Shown: positions 17,239 to 27,239, counted from the stretch's first letter. The stretch is DNA of 64,000 bases from UBA2834 sp963623365 (GCA_963623365.1 CAVFJY010000002.1:1-64000); one strand, 5' to 3'. Translations and numbers: made by a program. The notes: generated from the letters alone by a model not told the origin.

Positions 17239-17601
17239 ATGCTAGAAGTTAGAGATATTCTTATGCGCGCGCACAGCGATTCGCGCACCCTGAATGATTA
17301 TGCGCAATTAGTCGCCCAGCAGCTGCCTGAACACAGCCTTAGTGCTTCGGAGTTAGCCCAAACTGTTCTCCGTATCACGCTCGACGTCCGTCATGGCCTC
17401 GAAGATTATGCCGAGAGCTATCCCGCACTCTACGATTTCGCACGTAGAGACAACGGCCGTCAGCTGTGCCAGCTTGCTGCCTGCTTGCCGCTGATTCTTC
17501 AGCCGGAAGCTAATACTGCGACCGCGTCTTTCATTCAGTCCTATGCGGACGAGAGCTGCCGTTATTTTGGCAGACCGGACGCCTCTTCTATCAATAGATA
17601 A
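17239..17601 (+). CDS. Hypothetical protein, 120 aa
   Basis: Not recognised. A mostly helical, soluble protein (MLEVRDILMRAHSDSRTLNDYAQ...). Strong AGGAGG site 8 nt before ATG and a leader of roughly 85 nt after the candidate TGT-TAAGCT promoter (17142-17147). A terminator follows. It belongs to the SD-led class of this window. Confidence 0.65.
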   Translation: MLEVRDILMRAHSDSRTLNDYAQLVAQQLPEHSLSASELAQTVLRITLDVRHGLEDYAESYPALYDFARRDNGRQLCQLAACLPLILQPEANTATASFIQSYADESCRYFGRPDASSINR

Positions 17602-17608
17602 TCTTTTC

Positions 17609-17639
17609 GGGTCGATGCACTCTAGCATCGGCCCTTTTT
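17609..17639 (+). terminator. Intrinsic terminator
   Basis: GGGTCGATGC-ACTCTA-GCATCGGCCC followed by TTTTT, one G:U pair. Confidence 0.85.
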
Positions 17640-17649
17640 AAAGAGATGT

Positions 17650-17655
17650 TATACT
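17650..17655 (+). promoter_or_regulatory. Extended -10 for leaderless polA
   Basis: TGT-TATACT, six bases, ATG at 17662. Confidence 0.65.
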
Positions 17656-17661
17656 AATCAT

Positions 17662-20049
17662 ATGGATAATCGCGAAAATCTCACTATTGTCGACGGTAAA
17701 AGCGTTTTTTACCGCGGTTATTATGCCATGGGGCATCTCTCGCTCCCCGACGGTACGCCTACTGGCGGCGTCTACGGTTTCGCGAGCATGTTACTCGAAA
17801 TTATCGAAAAATTGCAACCAGAATATATCGCAATCGCTTGGGACAAAGCCAAAACTAATATTCGTTCGCGCCGCGCGCTTTATGCCGATTATAAAGCTAA
17901 TCGCAAGCCCGCCCCGCCAGATTTTTATGCCCAAATTCCATATCTAATGGAACTACTCAGCGCCTTTCATATTCCGCTCTACGAATTCGACGATTATGAG
18001 GCCGACGATATTATTGGCACACTGGCGCGCAAAGCCCAAGTTGCTGGCGTCCGCGCCGAAATTATTTCCGGCGACCTTGATATGCTCCAAATTGTCGACG
18101 AGCACATCAAAATGTATCAGCTCAAGCGCGGCTTTTCCGACGTTTCGCAATTCGATATTTCTGCAGTTGAACAAAAATATGGTCTTAAGCAGAGTCAGTT
18201 TCTTGACCTAAAAGCCCTCAAGGGCGATTCTTCCGACAATATTCCAGGGGTGCCCGGTATCGGCGAAAAAGGCGCCGTCAAACTTTTGCAGGCATATGAC
18301 ACACTCGAGAATATTTATGCGCATCTTGACGAAATTAATGGCGTAACTGGTCGCAAACTTGCCGAGGGCAGAGAACTGGCCTTTATTAGCAAGCGATTAG
18401 CGCAAATCCAATTTGATGCGCCGCTCGACTTTGAACCCAATGCCACGCGTTTGGCCGACTTCGACCCCGCCGCGATTATTGCCGAACTTAAGAAATTGCA
18501 ATTCAATTCATTGCTGCGCAAATTCCTCAAGTTATTCCCGCAAGCCGCCGTTGCGGCCGCTACCACCCCAGAGTCTACCGCTACCGACGACACCAATATC
18601 ATTATCACTCTTCCCGATAATCTCTACATTAGCCACAACGTTAAAAGCGACATGCATGAACATCCTCAGCTCGCGCAAGCAATTCTTGCTGGCCGGCCTT
18701 TTTGGGATTTAAATCAGGCCGAATTTCTCTTAAATCCGCTCGAGCGCCGTGCCGCTCAACTTAGTCTTACTGACCTCAGCGATACTAGGGGCGATTGCCG
18801 CGACCAAAAGCGACGCCTGGCCAAAGTCCCTAAACTCGCTGCCATCCTTGATCGCCTCGACCTACCACTTATTCCTGTACTCTACAAGATGGAAGAAACG
18901 GGCATCAAAATCGACCGCCAGCGCTTTGCCGTGCTCGCCAAAGAATTTACCACCGAAACGCAACAAATCGAGCAAGAAATCTATCAACTGGCAGGCGAGA
19001 CTTTTAATGTTAATTCGCCAATTCAACTTTCAAGCATTCTCTTCGATAAGCTGCAATTACCCACCAAGGGTATCAAGAAGACCCAGCGCGCTTATTCGAC
19101 TGGCGCCAAAGAACTCGACAAATTACGCGAACTTCATCCTATCATTAGTAAAATCGAGCGCTATCGCGAAATCAATAAATTGCTCACAACTTACGTTACG
19201 CCACTACCAGCGCTCGCCGACCAGAACGACCGAATTCATACCACTTACACCCAAGACGTTACTGCTACTGGCCGCCTTTCTAGCCTCAATCCCAATTTGC
19301 AAAACATTCCCGTCCGCTCCGACGATGGCAAACGCATTCGCAATTGTTTCGTAGCCGAAGCAGGCCGCAGCTTTGTTTCCGCCGATTATGCTCAGTTCGA
19401 ACTCCGTCTTGCCGCCGCGCTTGCCAACGACCAAGCTCTCATCAAAGATTTCAACGCTGGCTTAGACATTCATACCAAGACCGCCTCCGACGCTTTTCAT
19501 GTGCCTATGGCCGAAGTCACCAAAGCCCAGCGTCGCGCTGCTAAAGTTATCAATTTTGGCGTGCTTTACGGCATGAGTCCGAAAGGCCTCGCCGATGCCG
19601 CTGGCATGACTTTCTATGAAGCCAAACATTTTATCGATAGCTATTTCAAGTTGCGTGCGCCTCTGCGTCAATTCCTCGACCATACCCTCGAGCAAGGTCG
19701 CAGGCTCGGTTATGTTGAAACTTTGTTTGGTCGCCGGCGTCCTTGTCCAGACCTTGCCGCCCCCAATTACCTTGTTCGCGCCGCCGCCGAGCGCGCCGCC
19801 GCCAATATGCCGATTCAGGGCACCGAAGCCGATCTGATGAAGAAAGCCATGCTCGCTGTCGACCAGGCTCTACCTGCAGGCGCCAAAATCATTTTACAAA
19901 TCCACGATTCGCTTATCGTCGAATGTTTCGATGCGCAAATCGATGAGGTTAAACAAATCCTCATCGATAAGATGGAGCAAGTTGCGCCAAAACTGCCAGT
20001 CAAGCTCGCCGTCGATGCGACGATAGGGAAAGACTGGGGCGTGCTATAA
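17662..20049 (+). CDS. polA: DNA polymerase I
   Basis: 795 aa (E. coli 928). An intact 5'-nuclease domain (about 1-290; YKANRK, DYEADDIIGTLA, ISGDLDMLQ, GIGEKGAVKLL) is followed by only about 100 residues where the 3'-5' exonuclease should be, without its metal-binding acidic motifs, and a full polymerase domain: ATGRLSSLNPNLQNIP, DYAQFELR (motif A, about 575), KVINFGVLYGMSPKGLA (motif B) and QIHDSLIVE (motif C, His748). The usual HDE of motif C is HDS. It should remove primers and fill repair gaps but lack proofreading. Leaderless start. Confidence 0.96.
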   Translation: MDNRENLTIVDGKSVFYRGYYAMGHLSLPDGTPTGGVYGFASMLLEIIEKLQPEYIAIAWDKAKTNIRSRRALYADYKANRKPAPPDFYAQIPYLMELLSAFHIPLYEFDDYEADDIIGTLARKAQVAGVRAEIISGDLDMLQIVDEHIKMYQLKRGFSDVSQFDISAVEQKYGLKQSQFLDLKALKGDSSDNIPGVPGIGEKGAVKLLQAYDTLENIYAHLDEINGVTGRKLAEGRELAFISKRLAQIQFDAPLDFEPNATRLADFDPAAIIAELKKLQFNSLLRKFLKLFPQAAVAAATTPESTATDDTNIIITLPDNLYISHNVKSDMHEHPQLAQAILAGRPFWDLNQAEFLLNPLERRAAQLSLTDLSDTRGDCRDQKRRLAKVPKLAAILDRLDLPLIPVLYKMEETGIKIDRQRFAVLAKEFTTETQQIEQEIYQLAGETFNVNSPIQLSSILFDKLQLPTKGIKKTQRAYSTGAKELDKLRELHPIISKIERYREINKLLTTYVTPLPALADQNDRIHTTYTQDVTATGRLSSLNPNLQNIPVRSDDGKRIRNCFVAEAGRSFVSADYAQFELRLAAALANDQALIKDFNAGLDIHTKTASDAFHVPMAEVTKAQRRAAKVINFGVLYGMSPKGLADAAGMTFYEAKHFIDSYFKLRAPLRQFLDHTLEQGRRLGYVETLFGRRRPCPDLAAPNYLVRAAAERAAANMPIQGTEADLMKKAMLAVDQALPAGAKIILQIHDSLIVECFDAQIDEVKQILIDKMEQVAPKLPVKLAVDATIGKDWGVL

Positions 20050-20050
20050 T
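20045..20050 (+). promoter_or_regulatory. Extended -10 inside the polA stop region
   Basis: TGC-TATAAT overlaps the polA stop; six bases to ATG 20057. Confidence 0.65.
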
Positions 20051-20056
20051 AAGCAT

Positions 20057-21898
20057 ATGCAGAATGTATTGATTGTGGGCAACGTCACGAAGGACGTCTA
20101 TCTGCGGTATGACAACCGCAAAAATAACTTCGAAATCGATCAAAATAAGACGCCTTGGCTTGATCTCGCCTTCGATGGTTCCGCTTACAAATATTATTCG
20201 CGTGCCGCTATTTATGGTGGCGCGAGTATCTCGTTGGAAATCTTTTCTCGTTTCGGCCTCAAAGCTAGCATCTCCAATACGCCTGCCACCTTTCTTGATG
20301 GTCAATTTATCGCCAAAGAGGTCAATACTACTTATCGCTACATTCTTTGTCAAGACGAGAACGTCGCCTATCTTACGCCTAGCGAAAAAGTCCGCACAAC
20401 TTGGAAGATCCCCGACCACAATCCCGATTGGATTTACATCGATCGTTCTGCCACTATCACACCGCTCGTCGCTGAGGAAATTCTGGGCTTCGTTAATTTG
20501 AGTCAAAGTACCCGCCTCGCACTTTTTATTGGCGAGCACAGCAACCAATACAGCAACCATATGCGCGCCTTAATCGAGCGCGCCGATATGATTATCACCG
20601 ATGTCGAATTCGATCAAAAAGCCCGCGACCTAATTCGCATTGGCGAAGATTATATCGAATTTCACAACAAGCGCGTGCCTTGGACGCTCAATTCACGCCA
20701 AGACATTGTTACGCGCCTGAGCTCACATTTAACCATCGCCGCGACTATCCTAGCCGCCCGCATGATCGGCAAACCTTCTGCCGAAGCACTTTTGCTCGCT
20801 CGCGCCAATGTCCAAGATAGCAACCTTGGCAGCACCAGTAGCCTGCAAAAACTCGAAAACAGTATCGCTGATAGCTATTATTTAGTTCAAAAATTTAATG
20901 ACAGAGGTCCCAAAATGCTCGAAGTAGAAAACAACGCCAAACTTTTACTTGCGCGTGGCAAAGGTATTCTTGCCGCCGATGAATCCGGTGGCTCAATTCA
21001 TAAAAAATTTGAAGGTATGAATATTCCCGACGACGAGCAACATCGCCGCGATTATCGCAACATCTTCTTTACGACGCCTGACCTTGAAAAATACGTCAAT
21101 GGCGTTATTCTCTTTGACGAGACTGCGCGCCAGCTCGCCGATAATGGCCAAGATTTTATTAGTTTTCTTGCTAGTCGCGGCATCATGAGTGGTATCAAAG
21201 TCGACCAAGGCTTAGTTAATTTCGATGGCTCCGACGAGAAATATACTCAGGGTCTCGAGGGTCTGCCGGAGCGTCTTGCCGAATATTATCACATGGGCGC
21301 GCGCTTTGCGAAATGGCGTGCCGCTTTCGAAATTACCGACCATTCGCCAAGCGACATGGCAATGCAAAAAAATGCCGAAATTCTCGCGCAATATGCTGCC
21401 GATTGCCAGCAAGCCGGCATCGTGCCGATTGTTGAACCGGAACTAGTTTATGACGGCGATTATACAATTGACCAAAATATTGAATATACTGGCCGCATTC
21501 TCGATTATCTCTTCACTGAATTAAAGCGAAAAAATGTAAGCCTTCCAGGCTGCGTCCTCAAAGTCAATATGGTCCTCGCCGGCAAGCGACAAGAACATCA
21601 ATCAGCTCCCGAAGAAGTCGGTAGCGCCACCGCACAAGTTCTGCGCATGCATGTACCGGGTGAACTCGCCGGCGTTGTCTTCTTGTCCGGCGGACAAAGT
21701 GTTGAGCAAGCCACCGCTAATCTGCAAGCTGTTACCAATGAAGGTCCTTTCCCGTGGCCAGTCACCTTCTCCTTCGCCCGTGCGCTCCAAGACCCCGCCT
21801 TGCATGCCTGGCAGGGCAATAACGACAATGCCGATGCCGCTCGCGAAGCTTTCCGCTTGCGTCTCGTTGCTAACGCCGATGCTCTGCATAAAAAATAA
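20057..21898 (+). CDS. Degenerate PfkB-fold kinase domain fused to class I fructose-bisphosphate aldolase
   Basis: 613 aa. Residues about 1-286 have a ribokinase/PfkB fold: NVTKDVYLRY, YGGASISLEIFSRFGLKA, DMIITDVEF. Where the catalytic GAGD should be, aligned by context, the sequence reads TRLSSHLT, so this domain is probably not an active kinase. Residues 287-613 are a complete class I aldolase: GILAADESGG, GIKVDQGL, AKWRAAFEI, PIVEPEL, Schiff-base lysine K502 in VLKVNMV, FLSGGQS. The enzyme cleaves fructose-1,6-bisphosphate to DHAP and glyceraldehyde-3-phosphate. An in-frame ATG at 20915 with AGAGG upstream could give aldolase alone. Leaderless start for the long form. Confidence 0.88.
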   Translation: MQNVLIVGNVTKDVYLRYDNRKNNFEIDQNKTPWLDLAFDGSAYKYYSRAAIYGGASISLEIFSRFGLKASISNTPATFLDGQFIAKEVNTTYRYILCQDENVAYLTPSEKVRTTWKIPDHNPDWIYIDRSATITPLVAEEILGFVNLSQSTRLALFIGEHSNQYSNHMRALIERADMIITDVEFDQKARDLIRIGEDYIEFHNKRVPWTLNSRQDIVTRLSSHLTIAATILAARMIGKPSAEALLLARANVQDSNLGSTSSLQKLENSIADSYYLVQKFNDRGPKMLEVENNAKLLLARGKGILAADESGGSIHKKFEGMNIPDDEQHRRDYRNIFFTTPDLEKYVNGVILFDETARQLADNGQDFISFLASRGIMSGIKVDQGLVNFDGSDEKYTQGLEGLPERLAEYYHMGARFAKWRAAFEITDHSPSDMAMQKNAEILAQYAADCQQAGIVPIVEPELVYDGDYTIDQNIEYTGRILDYLFTELKRKNVSLPGCVLKVNMVLAGKRQEHQSAPEEVGSATAQVLRMHVPGELAGVVFLSGGQSVEQATANLQAVTNEGPFPWPVTFSFARALQDPALHAWQGNNDNADAAREAFRLRLVANADALHKK

Positions 21899-21906
21899 TT
21901 ACCACC

Positions 21907-21935
21907 AAAAATACCCCCGTTAAGGGGTATTTTTT
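21907..21935. terminator. Bidirectional terminator between aldolase fusion and bL25
   Basis: AAAAATACCCC-loop-GGGGTATTTTT, with T-runs on both strands. Confidence 0.88.
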
Positions 21936-21951
21936 AATGATTAACGTTCGC

Positions 21952-22629
21952 TTATTCTGCTTTTTCCGTCTTCTCAGTAGTTGCTTCTGCTTCTGCCTCC
22001 GCCGCGCGGGCTTCTTCAGCCGCCTTATCCGCTTCTGCTTCGGCTTCGCGGTCAGCCGCTTCTTGTTCAGGGTCGTACACATTCGCGACAATCTGTTCTG
22101 GGTCAAGTTCCTTATCGGCCAACTCAACACCTTTCGGTAATTGCAAATCCGCAATCGTAATATCGTCGTCTACTGTCTTCAAATTTGCTGCATCGACAAT
22201 AATCGCATCTGGCAAATCCGCCGGCTTAGCCTTCACGTCAATCTCTTCCATCACCTGCAAAATCGTCAAATGTGCTTTATTGGCATCAGATTGCTCGAAA
22301 TTAATAATCTCAATTGGCGCAGTCGCTTCCACAATTTGGTTAGCGGAAATTGCCTGAAATTCAATGTTCATAATCGTGCGCTTGACTGGATCAAGATGCA
22401 CAGTCTTTACGAGCGCCATCTGCTCTTTGCCATCAATATCCAAATCAATTGGCGAATGGTAACCCGCACTTAGCAGCACTTTCTCGGTTGCGACATATTC
22501 AGATTGCGCCAAAATCGGCTCATCTTTACCGCCAAAAATCACCGATGGAATCAAACCATCTTCACGTAAATTCTTTACTTTTTTACCCGTCACTACGCGT
22601 TTCGCGAGGGACAATTTATCTTCGCTCAT
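21952..22629 (-). CDS. rplY: 50S ribosomal protein bL25 (CTC form)
   Basis: 225 aa. N-terminal 5S-rRNA-binding L25 domain (residues about 5-95; TGKKVKNLREDGLIPSVIFGG, HLDPVKRTIMNIEFQAI) and C-terminal TL5/CTC beta domain (about 100-185; KAKPADLPDAIIVD, ITIADLQLPKGV). The last 40 residues form a low-complexity Ala/Glu tail. It binds 5S rRNA in the central protuberance of the large subunit. The leader has a modest AGGA site. Confidence 0.95.
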   Translation of the reverse strand: MSEDKLSLAKRVVTGKKVKNLREDGLIPSVIFGGKDEPILAQSEYVATEKVLLSAGYHSPIDLDIDGKEQMALVKTVHLDPVKRTIMNIEFQAISANQIVEATAPIEIINFEQSDANKAHLTILQVMEEIDVKAKPADLPDAIIVDAANLKTVDDDITIADLQLPKGVELADKELDPEQIVANVYDPEQEAADREAEAEADKAAEEARAAEAEAEATTEKTEKAE

Positions 22630-22770
22630 AAGCTATTATTTTCCTATTTTTAGACTTAACCTAATTCTAAGATAAGCACAAGATAAAATCAAGCGTAAGC
22701 GCTATCACCAGTCGACTAATCTTCAGATGATTTTATTTTTGCTCAACTTATATTAAGATAGGCTTAAGAT

Positions 22771-24363
22771 ATGAACGATTTTAGTGTCAAAGCCATTGAT
22801 CGCCAGCTGCTCGAACAGCTCAATCTAGACCAAGTTATCGCTTTCACTTATGCCGAAGCCGACGCGCGCCGTTTTAGTGGCATGCTCGATCTCGCTGTCC
22901 ATGCAGACGAAACTTTCACCTTTTATTTCGATAATTATCTCGATAGTAGTTTGAAGTTGCATGATTACGCCAAAGTCTTCCTGCCACTTATGCGTTCTAA
23001 TCGACTCGAGGGTCATCTTGGGCGCATGCAAAGCGACTATGCCGACGCACGCCTAACTTCTTTTGACGGTCTCAATTTTAGCCTCGGCGCCTTTAGTCAT
23101 AATTGGGCACATTACTTAATTGGCGAGCGCCGTCACCTCTTTATTAATCGCAAACAAGACATCTATATCGAAGAGCTGGCAGCCGCAATTTCCGAAAATA
23201 TTGCCCAAACCAACATCGTGCCAACCATCAAAACACAACTCAGCTATATCGCCACCTACTGGCCGCAAGCAATCGCGGACATCTTTGAACTTACAGCCGG
23301 AAAGTATGCCAAACCTAATCACACCGAACAGCGCCACCTCACCGCCAAGCGCCTGCAATTCATCTATGCCGACACTACCAGCCTCAAAGTTATCAATGAA
23401 TCCAATCGCAGTTACCGCGCCTATGAAGTTACGCCCGACTTGCTTAGTCCCAGTGCGCGTCAGTTGTTGGGCGCTAGCGCCGTCGACCATCAAAGCGAAT
23501 TAGTTGGTTCGGCTCAGATTGAATTGGACTATTTCTTCCACTCCGAATATTTTCATTTTATCAACCCCGACTGGATTCATATTTCGCTTGGTGTCGGTTG
23601 CTTCATTTTAATTCGTCGCGAATATTTCGATCAAACCATGCGTCTTTGTGGCTATTATCGTCGCCAGAATCTCTACGAAGCCATCGTGGACGGCAAAGTC
23701 CTGCGCGATAATAATCTCCAACATCTTTTTGACTACTACTGGCGCATTTGTGCACTGCGACTCGCGCCCAACAGCCCGCCTTATGTTAAAACCTTTCAAG
23801 ACCATCTCGATCAGCTGCCGCTTACCCAACACGCCTACAATGTCGCTCAGCTCGAATCAACCATGAATCAAAAAATCGACCTGCGCAAAATCGTCGATTT
23901 CGTCAATCTCGTCAATACTTATGTCGAAGATATTCCAGCTTTGCCCGAAATTCGTCAAACCTATCTGCGCCGCGACATTATTCTCGCCGCCAGTTTGCTT
24001 TCGCAACTACCGCAACACAAAATCGCCGAAATTCGCGATATTTATGGCCCCGAGACTAGCCAGCTCGTTACTACCATCCGTCAGTTTAAGCACATTAAGC
24101 CTGAAAGCCTTAGCCTGAGCGAGAGCTTAATTCTAACCGCCGATCTACTGCGCAAGCTCAAAGACGATTTCCAAAATCTCGACATTGTCGATTTTTATCG
24201 CAAAACTATCCTCAAAACTTATCTTGAGCAAATCGAATTCATCATTTCCGACCGCGAAAAATTACCTTATGCCACCAGCGGCGAATATGCCAAGCATAAT
24301 ACGCTTTGGTTTAGCCAATTGCAGATTTTACGCCTACGGCTTGATTATCTGCTCGACAATTAA
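22771..24363 (+). CDS. Hypothetical protein, 530 aa, with possible degenerate RelA/SpoT-like HD region
   Basis: Not recognised as a whole. Soluble, mixed alpha/beta N-terminal part, helical C-terminal part. Residues about 405-450 (IILAASLLSQLPQHKIAEI..., IYGPETSQLVTTIRQFKHI) resemble the helical pattern around the HD motif of RelA/SpoT hydrolases, but the HD residues are replaced by SQ, so activity is doubtful. The gene follows a TAAGAT element closely, overlaps the uvrA stop tail-to-tail by four bases, and diverges from rplY. Confidence 0.6.
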   Translation: MNDFSVKAIDRQLLEQLNLDQVIAFTYAEADARRFSGMLDLAVHADETFTFYFDNYLDSSLKLHDYAKVFLPLMRSNRLEGHLGRMQSDYADARLTSFDGLNFSLGAFSHNWAHYLIGERRHLFINRKQDIYIEELAAAISENIAQTNIVPTIKTQLSYIATYWPQAIADIFELTAGKYAKPNHTEQRHLTAKRLQFIYADTTSLKVINESNRSYRAYEVTPDLLSPSARQLLGASAVDHQSELVGSAQIELDYFFHSEYFHFINPDWIHISLGVGCFILIRREYFDQTMRLCGYYRRQNLYEAIVDGKVLRDNNLQHLFDYYWRICALRLAPNSPPYVKTFQDHLDQLPLTQHAYNVAQLESTMNQKIDLRKIVDFVNLVNTYVEDIPALPEIRQTYLRRDIILAASLLSQLPQHKIAEIRDIYGPETSQLVTTIRQFKHIKPESLSLSESLILTADLLRKLKDDFQNLDIVDFYRKTILKTYLEQIEFIISDREKLPYATSGEYAKHNTLWFSQLQILRLRLDYLLDN

Positions 24364-27233
24364 AGCACTTGCTTCAAATAACGTCCCGTCTCTGATTGCG
24401 AATTTTTCGCCACATCTTCTGGCGTCCCTGTCGCCACTACGCGTCCACCACCTTGGCCACCTTCTGGCCCCATATCAATAATCCAGTCTGCACTCTTAAT
24501 CACATCAAGGTTATGCTCAATAATAATCATCGAATTCCCGCCCTCAACTAGGCGTTGCAGAATCGACAATAAGCGTTTTACGTCGTCCGCATGCAGACCC
24601 GTTGTTGGCTCATCCAAAATATATAGCGTTTTGCCCGTCGAACGGCGCGCCAATTCTGTCGCCAATTTAATCCGCTGCGCCTCACCGCCCGAAAAAGTCG
24701 TCGCCGGCTGACCAAGCTTAATATAGCCCAAACCAACTTCCTGCAGCGTCTTCAATTTATTCGCAATCACCGGCAAATTCTCAAAGAATTCCACTGCTTC
24801 GTCTACCGTCATCTCTAGCACATCCGAAATCGTCTTATTCTTATATTTCACTTCCAACGCTTCGCGATTATAGCGCTTACCATGGCAAACATCACAAGTT
24901 ACAAATACGTCTGGCAAAAAGTGCATTTCGATTTTAATCACGCCGTCACCCTGACAATTTTCGCAACGCCCACCCTTTACATTGAACGAGAAGCGTCCCG
25001 CTTTGTAGCCACGCACCTGCGCCTCCGGTTGATTCGCAAACAATTCCCGAATGTAATTAAAAATCCCTGTATAAGTCGCCGGATTCGAGCGTGGCGTTCG
25101 CCCAATCGGCGACTGGTCAATCACGATTGCCTTATCTAAATATTCAATACCGTCAATGCGCTCATGTGCACCCGGCACCGTCTGTGCGCGATTTAATCGC
25201 GCCAGAAGTTCATTTGCCAAAATCTCATTTACTAGCGTCGATTTACCCGAACCCGACACACCCGATACTACCGTCATCACGCCTAGCGGGAATTTTACGT
25301 CAATATTCTTCAAATTATTCTCATGCGCACCAATTACTTCCAAATAGCGCTCCGAAATTTTCCGCCGTTTGCGCGGTGTATCAATTTTTGCCGCACCGCT
25401 CAAATAACGCCCCGTAATCGAATGTGGATTTTGCGCTACTTCTGCCGGCGTACCTGCCGCAACAACTTTGCCGCCATTCACGCCTGCGCCAGGCCCAATA
25501 TCAACTAAGTAATCTGCCTGCCTAATCGTATCCGCATCATGCTCAACCACGATTACTGTATTCTTTAAATCGCGCAAATGCTTTAATGTTGCAATCAAAC
25601 GATCGTTATCACGTTGATGTAAACCAATCGACGGCTCATCTAATACATAGAGTACACCTTGTAGACCTGAACCAATCTGAGTCGCTAGCCGAATCCGCTG
25701 CGCCTCGCCGCCCGACAAAGTTGCCGCCGAACGCCCTAGCTCCAAATAATTCAGGCCCACATCTTTCATAAAACCCACCCGCGCCTTAATTTCTTTCAAA
25801 ATTGGCCCAGCAATCATTGCCTCATTTTCGGTCAATCCCAGGTCCGAATTCAGCACTTCTAGCGTTTGTTCAACATCCATCGCGCACATGTCCATAATAT
25901 TCAAATCATGAATCGTAATCGCCAGCACCACCGGTTTTAGGCGAGCGCCATGACAAGTTTGGCAGACTCGCTCGCGCATAAAACGCTCAATATCCTTGCG
26001 CACAAAATCCGATTCCGTTTCGCGATAACGTTTCTCCAGATTCTCAATTACCCCCTCATAGACCGCGTCATATTCGTAACCATTCGACAAACGCACATGA
26101 TATTTCTCATCACCCGTACCGTACAAAATTGTCTGAATTGCCGCATCTGGCAGTTCACGAATCGGCGTTCGTACCGAAAAACCGTGTCGCTCACCCACCG
26201 CCGTCAAGCGCTTTAACCACCACGAGTCCTGATTGATGCGGTTATATGGCCGAATTCCACCCTCTGCAATCGTTAGATTTGGATTCAGCACCAAATTCGG
26301 GTCAATCTCCATCCTTGTGCCCAATCCCGTACAAGTCGGACAAGCCCCCTGCGGCGCATTAAAAGAGAACAGCCGTGGCTCTAGTTCAGGAATCAATTCA
26401 TCGGGATGATTAGCGCAAGCATAACGCTGCGAATAAGTTACAATCTCCGCATCAGTCGTATTGATTTTATTTTGGCCAATCGCTGTCGCATTATCGCGGA
26501 TGCATAGCACCTTCATGATGCCGTCGCCCAGACTCAGCGCTTGCTCGACCGACTGCGACACCCGACTCTCCAAATCTGGCGCCATCACAAAACGGTCAAC
26601 AATAATCTCAATATCATGCCGCAAATTCTTATCCAACTCTGGCCATTCATCTAAGGCATAAATAATGCCGTCCACCCGCGCCCGTGCAAAGCCTTTTGCC
26701 AGATATTGCTCGCCAATATGCGCAAACGAACCTTTTTTCTGCACCACGATTGGCGCCAAAATCATCAACTTCGCCGCCACTGGCCAAGCCATCACTTGGT
26801 CAATAATATCCTGTACTGTCCGACGCGCCACTGTGGCATGGCAAATTGGACAATGCGGCACGCCAATGCGCGCAAATAACAAGCGTAAATAATCATAAAT
26901 TTCCGTAACAGTCGCCACCGTCGAGCGAGGGTTGCGCGATGTTGATTTTTGGTCAATCGAAATCGCCGGCGACAAGCCCGTAATCATGTCCACATCTGGC
27001 TTGTCCATCACGCCCAAAAACATCCGCGCATAAGACGACAAAGATTCAACGTAGCGCCGTTGTCCTTCGGCATAAATCGTATCAAAGGCCAGGGAAGACT
27101 TACCTGAGCCCGACAGCCCCGTAATCACCACCAATTTGTCGCGTGGAATATCGATATCAATATTTTTGAGATTGTTAGCCCGCGCGCCACGAATCTTAAT
27201 CATATCTTGGCCATCAAAAGAAGCACTTGCCAT
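24360..27233 (-). CDS. uvrA: UvrABC excinuclease subunit A
   Basis: 957 aa, normal length. Two ABC ATPase modules: Walker A GLSGSGKSSLAFDT and GVSGSGKSTLVNE; signatures LSGGEAQRIRLA and FSGGEAQRIKLA; Walker B VLYVLDEPSIGLHQRD and LYILDEPTTGLHADD. Zinc-binding CPICHA, CPTC and CENCQGDG...CDVCHGKRY motifs are present. UvrA scans DNA for bulky lesions and loads UvrB, encoded at 31.6 kb; uvrC is not in the window. Minus-strand TATAAT lies six bases before the ATG. Confidence 0.98.
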   Translation of the reverse strand: MASASFDGQDMIKIRGARANNLKNIDIDIPRDKLVVITGLSGSGKSSLAFDTIYAEGQRRYVESLSSYARMFLGVMDKPDVDMITGLSPAISIDQKSTSRNPRSTVATVTEIYDYLRLLFARIGVPHCPICHATVARRTVQDIIDQVMAWPVAAKLMILAPIVVQKKGSFAHIGEQYLAKGFARARVDGIIYALDEWPELDKNLRHDIEIIVDRFVMAPDLESRVSQSVEQALSLGDGIMKVLCIRDNATAIGQNKINTTDAEIVTYSQRYACANHPDELIPELEPRLFSFNAPQGACPTCTGLGTRMEIDPNLVLNPNLTIAEGGIRPYNRINQDSWWLKRLTAVGERHGFSVRTPIRELPDAAIQTILYGTGDEKYHVRLSNGYEYDAVYEGVIENLEKRYRETESDFVRKDIERFMRERVCQTCHGARLKPVVLAITIHDLNIMDMCAMDVEQTLEVLNSDLGLTENEAMIAGPILKEIKARVGFMKDVGLNYLELGRSAATLSGGEAQRIRLATQIGSGLQGVLYVLDEPSIGLHQRDNDRLIATLKHLRDLKNTVIVVEHDADTIRQADYLVDIGPGAGVNGGKVVAAGTPAEVAQNPHSITGRYLSGAAKIDTPRKRRKISERYLEVIGAHENNLKNIDVKFPLGVMTVVSGVSGSGKSTLVNEILANELLARLNRAQTVPGAHERIDGIEYLDKAIVIDQSPIGRTPRSNPATYTGIFNYIRELFANQPEAQVRGYKAGRFSFNVKGGRCENCQGDGVIKIEMHFLPDVFVTCDVCHGKRYNREALEVKYKNKTISDVLEMTVDEAVEFFENLPVIANKLKTLQEVGLGYIKLGQPATTFSGGEAQRIKLATELARRSTGKTLYILDEPTTGLHADDVKRLLSILQRLVEGGNSMIIIEHNLDVIKSADWIIDMGPEGGQGGGRVVATGTPEDVAKNSQSETGRYLKQVL

Positions 27234-27239
27234 TCTTTA

